A stretch of 64,000 bases of DNA from Pseudomonas psychrophila HA-4 (GTDB lineage Bacteria > Pseudomonadota > Gammaproteobacteria > Pseudomonadales > Pseudomonadaceae), in contig NZ_ALJC01000115.1 in assembly GCF_000282975.1 (NCBI RefSeq), positions 1-64,000 of the forward strand. Reading direction: 5' to 3'. Below the pieces are notes generated by a model. That model was not told where the DNA came from. It saw nothing but the letters and a program-made list of their open reading frames with translations, and made no database searches. Below are positions 34,439 through 42,931 of the stretch, piece by piece. Both the position numbers and the translations under genes were made by a program. Numbering within the stretch: the first letter of the stretch is position 1; the number at the start of each line of letters is the position of its first letter.

Positions 34439-35250
34439 GCCCCCATACTTCGCCATAAGGGGCTGCACACAGCAATTCACGGACCATATCCCCGAACAGA
34501 GATTAAATCCGCACAACTACATTCATTTGAATATCACCGCCCCAATAAAGGGTAAAACAACATCACTCAAAAGCCTTAAATCGCCCACAGCATTAATATC
34601 GCCCCACCATCTGACTCTAGCTGGTAATCACCAAACACCAATGTCCTACAGAATATTTCCTTTCGCTTACCAACCAATCGCGCCTAGAACTACAGGAAAT
34701 CAAGCCCCCCAGGCTTGACCTGCGACAAAGCCAACTTTGATCTCCCGGCCCCTAACTCGCTGCCCGCAATCAATTTGCTTGCGTTTCATGGTCTTTTCAT
34801 CAGGTATTAAAAACCCGCCAAAGCGGGTTGATAAGCCATGCTGTAGTCAGAGAGAAAACGCTTGCGCGCCTTCCTGCACGACCTCGTTCCCGCTCCGCGG
34901 GCAGCTCTAGCGAATAAGTCGGATCACCGAAGTGCTTAAGCGGCCAGCCGAGCAACCACAGACCCGGCAACACTCGGCAAGAAGCTCCATAACTTTCTTT
35001 CCACTCATTGGCCAGCTTTTGCATCTCGCCAAGACTGCAAAGCAATTAAAGAATTAGCGGGGCGATATAACTCGACATAACACGCTACAGCCACCCAAGA
35101 GATAAAAATGAATTGTCCAACCTGCATTGAATCGGGTGGCGAGAACAGCGTGAAAGGCATCAAGCCAAGACACTCCCGGCGCCATCTCTATTGATGGCAA
35201 GCGCTGGCCTGACACTCTCAGACTGGAGCTTTGCAAATCGCAAACAACAA

Positions 35251-35278
35251 AAAAGGGCCCACCTTTCGGTGAGCCCTT
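35251..35278 (-). terminator. Terminator of tRNA-Val
   Basis: Read on the minus strand, AAGGGCTCACC pairs with GGTGGGCCCTT around a GAAA loop and is followed by a T-rich tract. It is about 30 bp beyond the tRNA 3' end. Confidence 0.75.
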
Positions 35279-35307
35279 CTAGACCGCCCAGCAGAGCGGA
35301 TTTTGTT

Positions 35308-35384
35308 TGGTAGGCGCGATTGGACTCGAACCAACGACCCCCACCATGTCAAGGTGGTGCTCTAACCAACTGAGCTACGTGCCT
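35308..35384 (-). tRNA. tRNA-Val (GAC)
   Basis: A 77-nt cloverleaf with encoded CCA. The anticodon loop TTGACAT gives anticodon GAC; the anticodon stem is CCACC/GGTGG; the T arm is GTTGG TTCGAGT CCAAT. The acceptor strands are AGGCACG and CGCGCCT, which pair except for A5 opposite C68; a G at position 5 would pair. This is either a true variant or a sequence error. The gene is otherwise canonical. Confidence 0.9.
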
Positions 35385-35568
35385 GCTGTGGGGTCGCATT
35401 CTATAGATTTGCGGAGGTGTGTCAACACCTTTTTTGCAGCTAACCCTATGAATAGTCGAATTATTTATTTGAAGCCTAAAAATACGCTGCGGGCGCTGGC
35501 TAGCGGGTGGATTTCAACTCAGGTAGCATCGGCTGCACTCGTAAAAAATATAAAACAGAGGTTCCAGA

Positions 35569-36852
35569 ATGGCGAACACACCTTATCCCCAGTCTTACTA
35601 TGCCGCCTCGGCTAACACGGCCCCGGAGCGCCCTGCCCTGCAGGATGAGGTTGAAACCGATGTCTGCGTCATCGGCGCTGGCTATACCGGGCTGTCGAGT
35701 GCTCTGTTTCTGCTGGAGAACGGCTTTAAAGTCACCGTTCTAGAAGCGGCCAAAGTTGGTTTTGGCGCCTCAGGGCGTAACGGCGGGCAAATCGTTAACA
35801 GTTATAGCCGCGACATTGATGTGATTGAGCGCACTGTCGGCGCCAAGCAGGCACAACTGTTAGGCCAGATGGCGTTTGAAGGCGGCAAGATTATCCGCGA
35901 CCGCGTCGCCAAGTATCAGATCCAGTGCGACTTGAAAGACGGCGGCGTGTTTGCAGCGATCACCAGCAAGCAGATGGGCCATCTCGAAGCTCAGAAAAAG
36001 CTGTGGGAGCGTTATGGCAATACTCAGTTGGAGTTGCTAGACCAACGCCGAATTCGTGAAGTGGTGGCCTGCGATCACTATCAGGGCGGCCTGCTGGACA
36101 TGAGCGGCGGGCATATTCACCCGCTTAACCTGGCGTTGGGCGAGGCCGCGGCAGTCGAGTCATTAGGCGGCACTATTTACGAACAGTCGCCAGCCGTGCG
36201 CATTGAGCGTGGCGCCAACCCGGTGGTGCATACACCGCAAGGTAAGGTCAGAGCTAAGTTCATCATCGTTGCGGGCAATGCGTATCTGGGCAATCTGGTA
36301 CCGGAACTGGCCTCTAAATCGATGCCGTGCGGCACGCAAGTCATCACCACTGAACCGCTAAGTGATGAGCTGGCCAAAACGCTGCTGCCGCAAGATTATT
36401 GCGTCGAGGACTGTAACTATTTGCTCGACTACTATCGCCTCTCAGGCGACAAGCGCCTGATCTTTGGTGGCGGCGTAGTGTATGGCGCACGTGATCCGGC
36501 AAACATTGAAGCGATCATTCGTCCGAAAATGCTCAAGGCCTTCCCGCAACTCAAGGACGTGAAGATTGACTACGCATGGACGGGTAACTTCCTATTGACG
36601 CTGTCACGCTTGCCTCAAGTTGGGCGTATCGGTGACAACATTTATTACTCGCAAGGGTGCAGTGGGCATGGGGTGACATATACCCACTTGGCCGGCAAGG
36701 TACTGGCGCAGGCCCTGCGTGGACAGGCTGAACGCTTCGATGCATTTGCTGATCTGCCGCACTATCCCTTCCCAGGCGGGCAGTTGTTGCGCACGCCGCT
36801 GACTGCGCTCGGCGCTTGGTATTACAGCCTTCGGGACAAATTCGGGCTCTAA
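35569..36852 (+). CDS. puuB: Gamma-glutamylputrescine oxidase
   Basis: This 427-aa FAD-dependent amine oxidase of the DAO/OrdL family oxidises gamma-glutamylputrescine to the aldehyde in the Puu pathway. The FAD-binding Rossmann motif is VCVIGAGYTGLSSALFLLE (about residues 32-50), followed by GFGASGRNGGQIVNSYSRD, a PuuB hallmark, and a C-terminal YSQGCSGHGVTYTHLAGKV segment that closes the FAD site. N-terminus PYPQSYYAASAN is also typical. The ATG at 35569 has AGAGG nine bases upstream. It is monocistronic here and lies 17 kb from puuA. Confidence 0.9.
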   Translation: MANTPYPQSYYAASANTAPERPALQDEVETDVCVIGAGYTGLSSALFLLENGFKVTVLEAAKVGFGASGRNGGQIVNSYSRDIDVIERTVGAKQAQLLGQMAFEGGKIIRDRVAKYQIQCDLKDGGVFAAITSKQMGHLEAQKKLWERYGNTQLELLDQRRIREVVACDHYQGGLLDMSGGHIHPLNLALGEAAAVESLGGTIYEQSPAVRIERGANPVVHTPQGKVRAKFIIVAGNAYLGNLVPELASKSMPCGTQVITTEPLSDELAKTLLPQDYCVEDCNYLLDYYRLSGDKRLIFGGGVVYGARDPANIEAIIRPKMLKAFPQLKDVKIDYAWTGNFLLTLSRLPQVGRIGDNIYYSQGCSGHGVTYTHLAGKVLAQALRGQAERFDAFADLPHYPFPGGQLLRTPLTALGAWYYSLRDKFGL

Positions 36853-36890
36853 GGTATTGGATGCCGCCTGAGAGCCATCCCGTTTAACGC

Positions 36891-36926
36891 ACGCAGGCTG
36901 CGATCTTTATTGATCGCAGCCTGCGT
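36891..36926. terminator. Bidirectional terminator between puuB and the C39-like lipoprotein gene
   Basis: ACGCAGGCTGCGATC (36891-36905) pairs perfectly with GATCGCAGCCTGCGT (36912-36926) around a TTTATT loop. It sits between two convergent genes. Confidence 0.8.
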
Positions 36927-36930
36927 CTTG

Positions 36931-37608
36931 TTATTTGTGCGCTTGCAGCGTCTTAATTGCCTTGGACCCAGCCTGCTCTTGCCCAGAACGAGACAGTTCG
37001 TTGGCGACTTTTAACCAGCGCGCATTGTCGACGTTGGCCGGTAATTGGTCCGGCGACATAATCAACACGGCCCAACCACCAGCGTCTTTCCAGCTAGACT
37101 CGAATTTTTTGAAGTCCATGAGTCGCCGCCGGTCCATCCCCGCCCGCAATAATACGGTCTGCTTGGTGCGGTTATAGCCCGCCAGTACCGCATAACGCGG
37201 TTCGGTCCAGATACTGCCGTCCATGAAGCGAACCATCACTGGGTGCCCCGCCGCCACCTGAGTCAATAATGCTGGAAGTGATGAGTCCAGCGGATAAACC
37301 ATGAGCCCGTACTGCCCGGCCAGTTGCTCCATGTTGCCTTGCAGTGACGCTTCTGCCTCGGGCAGTTTCAACGGTTTGGTCAAAAGGCCCGGCGTGATTC
37401 TGATGTGTTGTTCGCCCAGCATGCTGGCCAGTACTTGTGGACCGCTTTGATAGGCATTGCCACGGAAAAAGGGCACACCATTAAGCTCGACTCTTTCTGG
37501 CAAACGGCGCATTTCAGTCTGATCAACACTGGCACAGCCTACGACGGCCAAGGCCAACGCGGCCATCAGCCATAGTCGCGCAGCTTTTAATACAATCACT
37601 CCCTGCAT
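36931..37608 (-). CDS. C39-like peptidase-fold lipoprotein lacking catalytic residues
   Basis: This 225-aa protein has a lipoprotein signal peptide (MAALALAVVGCASVDQ, lipid Cys 25) and a papain-like C39 domain. In active relatives the nucleophile lies in a YQCGP motif and the histidine in HYAV(V)xGY. Here the motifs are NAYQSGP (Ser55) and RYAVLAGYN (Arg138), so both catalytic residues appear replaced while the fold segments VPFFRGNAYQSGPQVLASML and GHPVMVRF remain. A binding or scaffolding role is more likely than proteolysis. The start at 37608 follows GAGGGA. The C39 assignment is by motif, not by search. Confidence 0.65.
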   Translation of the reverse strand: MQGVIVLKAARLWLMAALALAVVGCASVDQTEMRRLPERVELNGVPFFRGNAYQSGPQVLASMLGEQHIRITPGLLTKPLKLPEAEASLQGNMEQLAGQYGLMVYPLDSSLPALLTQVAAGHPVMVRFMDGSIWTEPRYAVLAGYNRTKQTVLLRAGMDRRRLMDFKKFESSWKDAGGWAVLIMSPDQLPANVDNARWLKVANELSRSGQEQAGSKAIKTLQAHK

Positions 37609-37828
37609 ATTCCCTCGCTTAGAATGAGCGCCAAACCTTGAGGTCCGACATGGCCGTCGATCATAGGGCGCCAATAAGGCAAGGTATAGCCTGAAACCAC
37701 AGTGAGGGCGCATCCATAGAGCCAATCAGTTAGTTAATCACGACCTTTGGTCAATAGACTGCAACACGGCTAACGCTAGACTGTGACCTGCAGAGTGTTT
37801 ATGCCCACCACGGGCAAAGGAGGCACTT

Positions 37829-37996
37829 ATGAGCCCTACATTGACGATAATCCTGCTGATCACTGGCTGGTTAACCGTCGCCGCCGCGATGTTCTGGGGG
37901 CTGATGCGCATTAGCCGCCATCATCATCCGCAGGTAGAGCCAAAAAAGGAAGAAACACCCGAACAACCGGCAACTACGACTGCCAGCGCCCACTAA
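37829..37996 (+). CDS. Small single-helix membrane protein (55 aa)
   Basis: An excellent ribosome site (AAAGGAGG, then CACTT before the ATG) precedes 55 codons encoding one N-terminal transmembrane helix (TIILLITGWLTVAAAMFWGL) and a His/Pro/Glu/Thr-rich tail (ISRHHHPQVEPKKEETPEQP). It is followed directly by a good terminator. I recognise no named family, but the RBS, membrane segment and terminator make it a credible independent gene. Confidence 0.7.
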   Translation: MSPTLTIILLITGWLTVAAAMFWGLMRISRHHHPQVEPKKEETPEQPATTTASAH

Positions 37997-38010
37997 AGCC
38001 TTTAGCAAAA

Positions 38011-38043
38011 AAAACCGTCCATCCCGAAAGGTTGGACGGTTTT
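38011..38043 (+). terminator. Rho-independent terminator after the 55-aa gene
   Basis: AAAACCGTCCA (38011-38021) pairs with TGGACGGTTTT (38033-38043). A and T tracts flank the stem, so it can serve both the small gene (+) and the TerC gene (-). Confidence 0.8.
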
Positions 38044-38059
38044 CAGTGACTACCCGCGC

Positions 38060-38815
38060 TTACTTCGCCAACAACGCTTGGCGTTTTTCCCGCACCCGCC
38101 GCGCCAGAATATTCAATGTTTCAACCGTGGCGGAGAACGCCATGGCCGCATACACATAGCCTTTTGGCACATGAGCACCAAAGCCTTCAGCGATCAACGT
38201 CATGCCAATCATGATCAGGAACGCCAGGGCCAACATCACCACGGTTGGGTTTTCATTGATGAACTTGGCCAAAGGCTCCGAAGCCAGCAGCATCACCAAC
38301 ACCGCCACCACTACCGCAATCACCATGATCGGCAAATGCTCGGTCATGCCGACCGCGGTTACGATGCTGTCGATGGAAAACACCAAGTCCAGCATCAAAA
38401 TCTGACCAATCGCAGCAGCAAAGCCAATGGCTACTTTGGAAGACACATCTTCAGCTTTGTCTTCTGATTCCGGAGTCATGCTGTGGTGAATTTCACTGGT
38501 GGCTTTCCAGACTAGAAACAAACCACCCGCAATCAAGATCATGTCCTTCCAGGAGAAGGCCTGACCCAACACTTCAAACACCGGCGTGGTCAGTTGCACG
38601 ATGTAGGCGATGGTACTAAGCAGGCCCAAACGCAGAATCAGCGCTAGGCCGATACCGATACGTCGGGCCTTGGTGCGAAATTGCGCCGGCAACTTATTGG
38701 TCAAGATGGAAATAAAGATCAAGTTGTCTATCCCGAGCACAACTTCCATCACGATCAGCGTGGCCAGGGCGATCCAGGCCGTAGGGCTGACAGCCAGTTC
38801 TAAAAGGTATTCCAT
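38060..38815 (-). CDS. TerC-family membrane protein (YgdQ-like)
   Basis: This 251-aa TerC protein has about seven helices with the acidic-metal motifs EVVLGIDNLIF (helix 1-2) and LDLVFSIDSIVTAVG (helix 4-5). TerC proteins are linked to manganese or other metal export and to extracytoplasmic metalloenzyme loading. Length is that of the short form without CBS/CorC domains. No metal regulator or riboswitch is seen upstream. Confidence 0.88.
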   Translation of the reverse strand: MEYLLELAVSPTAWIALATLIVMEVVLGIDNLIFISILTNKLPAQFRTKARRIGIGLALILRLGLLSTIAYIVQLTTPVFEVLGQAFSWKDMILIAGGLFLVWKATSEIHHSMTPESEDKAEDVSSKVAIGFAAAIGQILMLDLVFSIDSIVTAVGMTEHLPIMVIAVVVAVLVMLLASEPLAKFINENPTVVMLALAFLIMIGMTLIAEGFGAHVPKGYVYAAMAFSATVETLNILARRVREKRQALLAK

Positions 38816-38845
38816 AAGTGCGTTCTGACTCTGCAGTAAGACAAT

Positions 38846-39088
38846 TTAAATAGTATGCGTTGAATCTTTGTTTTCTTGCGCTGGCTTTTCTTTCTCGATC
38901 AAGCGACCACCTGTGGCGTCGTTCAGTGCCTGCTCGGCCGCTTTGTGCGTGTCATCAATCGCCTGCTTAGCCGTTTCAGCCGTTTTACTGAGCATTTGCT
39001 GCGCGGCTTTTTCAGCCTGATCACAACCACTCATCAGCAACAAGGCCGACGCCAGCAGCGCTACACAACCTGCGTTTTTAATGTTCAT
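38846..39088 (-). CDS. Small Ala/Lys-rich lipoprotein (80 aa)
   Basis: This 80-aa protein has a clear lipobox (LLLMSGCDQ, Cys near 22) and an amphipathic, coiled-coil-prone mature region (AEKAAQQMLSKTAETAKQAI continuing DDTHKAAEQALND). No enzymatic domain. It probably sits in the outer-membrane inner leaflet. It lies between terC and the divergent nhaR gene. Confidence 0.7.
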   Translation of the reverse strand: MNIKNAGCVALLASALLLMSGCDQAEKAAQQMLSKTAETAKQAIDDTHKAAEQALNDATGGRLIEKEKPAQENKDSTHTI

Positions 39089-39225
39089 TGTGATTTACCC
39101 TCTTTAAAACTAGCAGCCAGCGAAGTGACCAGCGAGTGACGCGAGATTTTAAACAGACAAACACTTCAGTAAAATTCGTTTTTACAAGCGCTATACTTCG
39201 ATTTTTACGAAGTGTTGCTGACCTA

Positions 39226-40131
39226 ATGCTTAATTACCGCCAACTGCATTATTTTTGGGTCGTTGCCAAAACCGGCAGTATCGTTCGTGCTTGCGAGCAA
39301 TTGAACCTCACCCCGCAGACCATCAGCGGGCAAATCAGCCTGCTAGAAGAAACCTATGGTTTGCCGTTGTTCCGCCGGGTCGGCCGACAATTGGAATTGA
39401 CTGAAACCGGGCGCCAGGTCCTGCCTTATGCCGAACAGATCTTTCAGGTCGGCAGCGACCTGGAAAGCATGCTGCGCATGGCGCCCAAGGAGCAGCAGGT
39501 TTTATTCCGGGTGGGTGTTGCCGATGTGGTTCCCAAGTCGATTGTCTACCGTTTGATCGCGCCTACGATGGAGCTGGACAAGCCGATGCGTATCACCTGC
39601 CGAGAAGACAAGCTAGATCGGCTACTGGCAGATCTGGCTATTCAGCGCCTTGATTTGGTGATTTCCGACAGCCCGATGCCACCTCACCTCGACATTAAAG
39701 GTCTGAGCCAAAAACTGGGCGAATGCGGCATCAGTTTTTTTGCCACCTCGGCCTTGGCCCGGGAATATGCAGAGAATTTCCCGCAGTGCCTGCACAATGC
39801 ACCACTGCTGATCCCGGGCCCTGAAACGGTGATTCGCAGTCGCTTGCTGCGCTGGTTGGCAGAACTGAAAATCCAGCCGCGTATTGTCGGCGAATTCGAT
39901 GACAGCGCCTTAATGCAGGCCTTTGGTCAATCAGGTATCGGGGTATTTATTGCCCCCAGCGTGATCGCCCAAGAAGTCATGCGCCAATTCGACGTTGAAC
40001 TGATCGGCCAGACCGAGGCCGTCACCGAGTCGTTTTACGCCATCACCGTGGAGCGCAAGAGCCGTCACCCCGGCATCATTGCGATCACCGAGGGAGCCCG
40101 ACGCGAGTTGTTTAGCGACGCAAGCGACTAG
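39226..40131 (+). CDS. nhaR: NhaR-type LysR regulator
   Basis: This 301-aa LysR protein matches NhaR: N-terminus MLNYRQLHYFWVVAKTGSIV, HTH through CEQLNLTPQTISGQISLLEE and the effector domain start PKEQQVLFRVGVADVVPKSI. NhaR responds to sodium and activates Na+/H+ antiporter and stress genes. The ATG at 39226 is preferred because longer readings precede the conserved N-terminus. No nhaA is adjacent. The gene is convergent with the MFS gene and shares 4 bp with it. Confidence 0.87.
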   Translation: MLNYRQLHYFWVVAKTGSIVRACEQLNLTPQTISGQISLLEETYGLPLFRRVGRQLELTETGRQVLPYAEQIFQVGSDLESMLRMAPKEQQVLFRVGVADVVPKSIVYRLIAPTMELDKPMRITCREDKLDRLLADLAIQRLDLVISDSPMPPHLDIKGLSQKLGECGISFFATSALAREYAENFPQCLHNAPLLIPGPETVIRSRLLRWLAELKIQPRIVGEFDDSALMQAFGQSGIGVFIAPSVIAQEVMRQFDVELIGQTEAVTESFYAITVERKSRHPGIIAITEGARRELFSDASD

Positions 40132-41282
40132 GCGCTGGCCACACGCGGCTTCATCGTCATCAACAACAGCGCCAACATGATTGATACCAGAATAAAACCG
40201 GCACCGGCAAAACCGAGGCTGCCCAAGCCATAGCTGTCAATCACATGCCCACCGAACAAGGCCCCTAGGCCAATGCCCAGGTTGCCCCCCGAAATATTCA
40301 GTGACGCCGCAAACGCCGGAGCCTGAGGCGCGGCCTTCATCAATCGCACGTGGCTGACCAAAAACAATGCAGCCTGAGTGATGCCCCACACGGCCATTGT
40401 TGCCGCCAGCCCCAGCGTGGAATGAATGCTTGGCACCAAGGCCACCATCCCGCCAATCATAAAGGCGCAAAACACCATCGAGGCAATCAGCGGATGACGG
40501 TCCACCATGCGTCCGCCCAACGAGTTGCCAATCAAGCCGACAGCGCCAAAGCCCATCAGGCACCAGCCCACCAACGTGCCGTCAAAACCCGCAAGGCGCT
40601 CAAGGATGTCAGCCAAATAGGTGTAGGCGGTAAACATGCCGCTGAACACCAACACGGACAGCGCGATGTGACCAATCATCAGCGGGCTGTGCAGCAGGAC
40701 GAACTGTGAACGCAGCGTGATGCCGTCTTTGACGCCCTTGACCGCAGGCAAATACACCCACAGCAACAGAGCCTTAGCCAACGCAACCGCAGCCAGAATC
40801 GCGAAGGCGCTACGCCAACCCCATGCATTAGAGATCAACGTACCGACAGGGATACCAAATACCGTGGCACAGACGATGCCGAAACCGATTTTCGCAATCG
40901 CACGCCCCGCATATTCCGGCCCTACGATGCCCACCGCTGTTTCACTGGCCAACGCCCAGAACACTGGCAAGCCCAGCGCCGGCAGCAAGCGCGCAAAGGC
41001 CATCACCCAAATGTTCGGTGCCAAAGCGGCCACGGTATTGGCGAAGGCAAACATCAACAAAATGCTAATAAACAGACGTTTACGCTCAAAACGCGCGAAA
41101 TAAGCCGTTAAGAACGGCCCCAGCGCTGCCACGGTGAACGCAAACAAAGTGACCAGCAAGCCTGCCTGGGACACGCTGACCTCAAGATCGCGGGCAATCG
41201 CAGGTAGCAGGCCGACAATAATGAACTCAGTCGTCAGCACGGTAAAACCGGCCGCCGACAGGAGCAGGATGGGCAACAGCAT
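40128..41282 (-). CDS. MFS transporter, AraJ/drug-export type
   Basis: This 384-aa protein has 12 predicted helices with the MFS motif in loop 2-3 (ARFERKRLFI) and TTEFIIVGLLPAIARDLEVS at the N-terminus, as in the AraJ/YdhP/ChlT drug:H+ antiporter-1 group. Start 41282 is supported by GGAG six bases upstream; upstream in-frame codons would add a charged non-membrane tail. Substrate unknown. Confidence 0.87.
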   Translation of the reverse strand: MLLPILLLSAAGFTVLTTEFIIVGLLPAIARDLEVSVSQAGLLVTLFAFTVAALGPFLTAYFARFERKRLFISILLMFAFANTVAALAPNIWVMAFARLLPALGLPVFWALASETAVGIVGPEYAGRAIAKIGFGIVCATVFGIPVGTLISNAWGWRSAFAILAAVALAKALLLWVYLPAVKGVKDGITLRSQFVLLHSPLMIGHIALSVLVFSGMFTAYTYLADILERLAGFDGTLVGWCLMGFGAVGLIGNSLGGRMVDRHPLIASMVFCAFMIGGMVALVPSIHSTLGLAATMAVWGITQAALFLVSHVRLMKAAPQAPAFAASLNISGGNLGIGLGALFGGHVIDSYGLGSLGFAGAGFILVSIMLALLLMTMKPRVASA

Positions 41283-41614
41283 GAATAACTCCAAAACAAC
41301 GGCATCAGCGAAAGCCCAAAAGGCCCGCTGACTTGAAGAAAAGTAGGGATGCACAATAGTAACAGAATGATTCAACTCGAGAGCAGGTGACCAAAACGCA
41401 CGCCGCATCCAGGTGTGGCAGATTGCCCGGCGTAGGAAAGCACCTACTTGTCTATGGTAAAGTCCGCCCCCCGCTCAGGCCTTAGTCAGACAGTCGTGTT
41501 AGCACCCATGACTTAAATCGCCCCTTCCACTCGGCTTGACTCATTACGTTTAAGCGCTCTTTTGGCTTAACCAAGGTCTTGAATGCGCTACCCACAACAA
41601 CTAGAGACATTTTA
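41283..41614. other. Gene-free interval upstream of sstT
   Basis: About 330 bp contain the divergent promoters of the MFS gene and sstT. I see no recognisable operator, hairpin or small gene with a ribosome site. Confidence 0.4.
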
Positions 41615-42847
41615 ATGACTGACGCTCCGCCTACTCTGATGCAGAAGCTCAAACGCACCAGCCTAGTGACTCAGATTGTCATTGGCCTGATCGCCGGCAT
41701 TTTACTGGCCTGGCTTTTCCCTGCTGCGGCACTTTCAGTGGCCTTTATCGGCAAGGTGTTCGTCAGCGCTTTGAAAGCCGTCGCGCCGATTCTGGTGTTT
41801 GTTTTGGTCATGGCTTCCATTGCCAACCACAAACACGGGCAAGAAACTCACATTCGTCCGATCTTGGTGCTGTACTTGCTCGGCACCTTTGCCGCCGCTG
41901 TGGTGGCGGTAATCGCCAGCATGCTGTTTCCGTCCAGCCTGGTATTGGCCACTGAAAATATCACTGTGTCCGCGCCCGGCGGCATTACCGAAGTTCTGCA
42001 AAGCCTGCTGTTAAGCGTGGTCGACAACCCGGTCAGCGCGTTGATGAACGCTAACTTTATTGGCATTTTGGCTTGGGCCATCGGCATCGGCATTGCCATT
42101 CGCCATGCAGGAGACACCACCCGCACCGTAATCAGCGACTTATCGAACGGCGTCACCTTGATTGTGCGCGTGGTCATTCGCCTCGCACCGCTGGGCATCT
42201 TCGGCCTGGTTGCATCGACGCTGGCGACTTCGGGATTCGGCGCGCTGCTGGGCTACCTGCACCTGCTCACGGTGCTGATTGGCTGCATGTTGTTCGTAGC
42301 GCTGGTGGTCAACCCGCTGATCGTGTTCTGGAAGCTGCGTCGCAACCCTTATCCGCTGGTGCTCTTGTGCTTGCGTGAAAGCGGAATTACCGCGTTTTTC
42401 ACCCGCAGCTCGGCGGCCAACATTCCGGTAAACATGGCATTGAGCGAGCGTTTGGGCTTGCATGAAGACACCTATTCAGTGTCGATCCCGCTGGGCGCAA
42501 CCATCAACATGGCGGGCGCTGCAATCACTATCACCGTCTTGAGCCTGGCAGCTGTTCACACACTGGGCATTCACGTTGACCTGCCAACCGCTATTTTGCT
42601 CAGCGTGGTGGCTGCCGTGTGCGCCTGTGGCGCATCGGGTGTAGCGGGCGGTTCGCTATTATTGATCCCGCTGGCGTGCAGCCTGTTTGGAATCCCAAGC
42701 GAGATTGCGATGCAAGTTGTGGCGGTGGGTTTCATCATCGGCATCCTACAGGACTCAGCCGAAACCGCGCTCAACTCCTCCACCGATGTGCTATTCACTG
42801 CTGCGGTCTGCTTGGCCCAGGAAGAGCAAACCACCCAACAAGGCTAA
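41615..42847 (+). CDS. sstT: Sodium/serine-threonine symporter SstT
   Basis: This 410-aa DAACS-family transporter couples Na+ to serine and threonine uptake. The family signature is clear: FFTRSSAANIPVNMALSERLGL and the SIPLGATINMAGAAITITVLS re-entrant loop, then CGASGVAGGSLLLIPLACSLFG. E. coli SstT is 414 aa. The ATG at 41615 gives the canonical start; an upstream in-frame TTG would add an atypical dozen residues. Confidence 0.92.
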   Translation: MTDAPPTLMQKLKRTSLVTQIVIGLIAGILLAWLFPAAALSVAFIGKVFVSALKAVAPILVFVLVMASIANHKHGQETHIRPILVLYLLGTFAAAVVAVIASMLFPSSLVLATENITVSAPGGITEVLQSLLLSVVDNPVSALMNANFIGILAWAIGIGIAIRHAGDTTRTVISDLSNGVTLIVRVVIRLAPLGIFGLVASTLATSGFGALLGYLHLLTVLIGCMLFVALVVNPLIVFWKLRRNPYPLVLLCLRESGITAFFTRSSAANIPVNMALSERLGLHEDTYSVSIPLGATINMAGAAITITVLSLAAVHTLGIHVDLPTAILLSVVAAVCACGASGVAGGSLLLIPLACSLFGIPSEIAMQVVAVGFIIGILQDSAETALNSSTDVLFTAAVCLAQEEQTTQQG

Positions 42848-42858
42848 GCCTTGGCAGT

Positions 42859-42889
42859 TTCAGGAGCGCCCGGGCGGGCAGCTCCTGAA
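42859..42889 (+). terminator. Hairpin between sstT and the DUF1993 gene
   Basis: TTCAGGAGC (42859-42867) pairs perfectly with GCTCCTGAA (42881-42889). It separates two convergent genes; the T-run is poor. Confidence 0.6.
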
Positions 42890-42931
42890 GCTGACGTCTG
42901 CCGCGCTATATCGCGCAGGCAATCAACTCAA

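Larger units (their letters stand above)
34123..35307. other. Gene-poor region with the wss promoter
   Basis: About 1.2 kb of AT-richer DNA separates wssA from tRNA-Val. The first 330 bp carry FleQ-box-like sequences and the presumed wss promoter. Short open frames at 34335-34718 (+) and 34800-35045 (-) lack ribosome sites and recognisable domains, so I do not call them genes. The tRNA-Val terminator is at 35251-35278. Confidence 0.5.

Noticed and set aside
34335..34718. 127-codon plus-strand frame upstream of wssA
   Set aside because: No ribosome site, no domain, and it runs across the putative regulatory region; composition looks like untranslated AT-rich DNA.
34800..35045. 81-codon minus-strand frame near tRNA-Val
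   Set aside because: No recognisable domain and biased, low-quality sequence; possibly a decayed gene but nothing supports a call.
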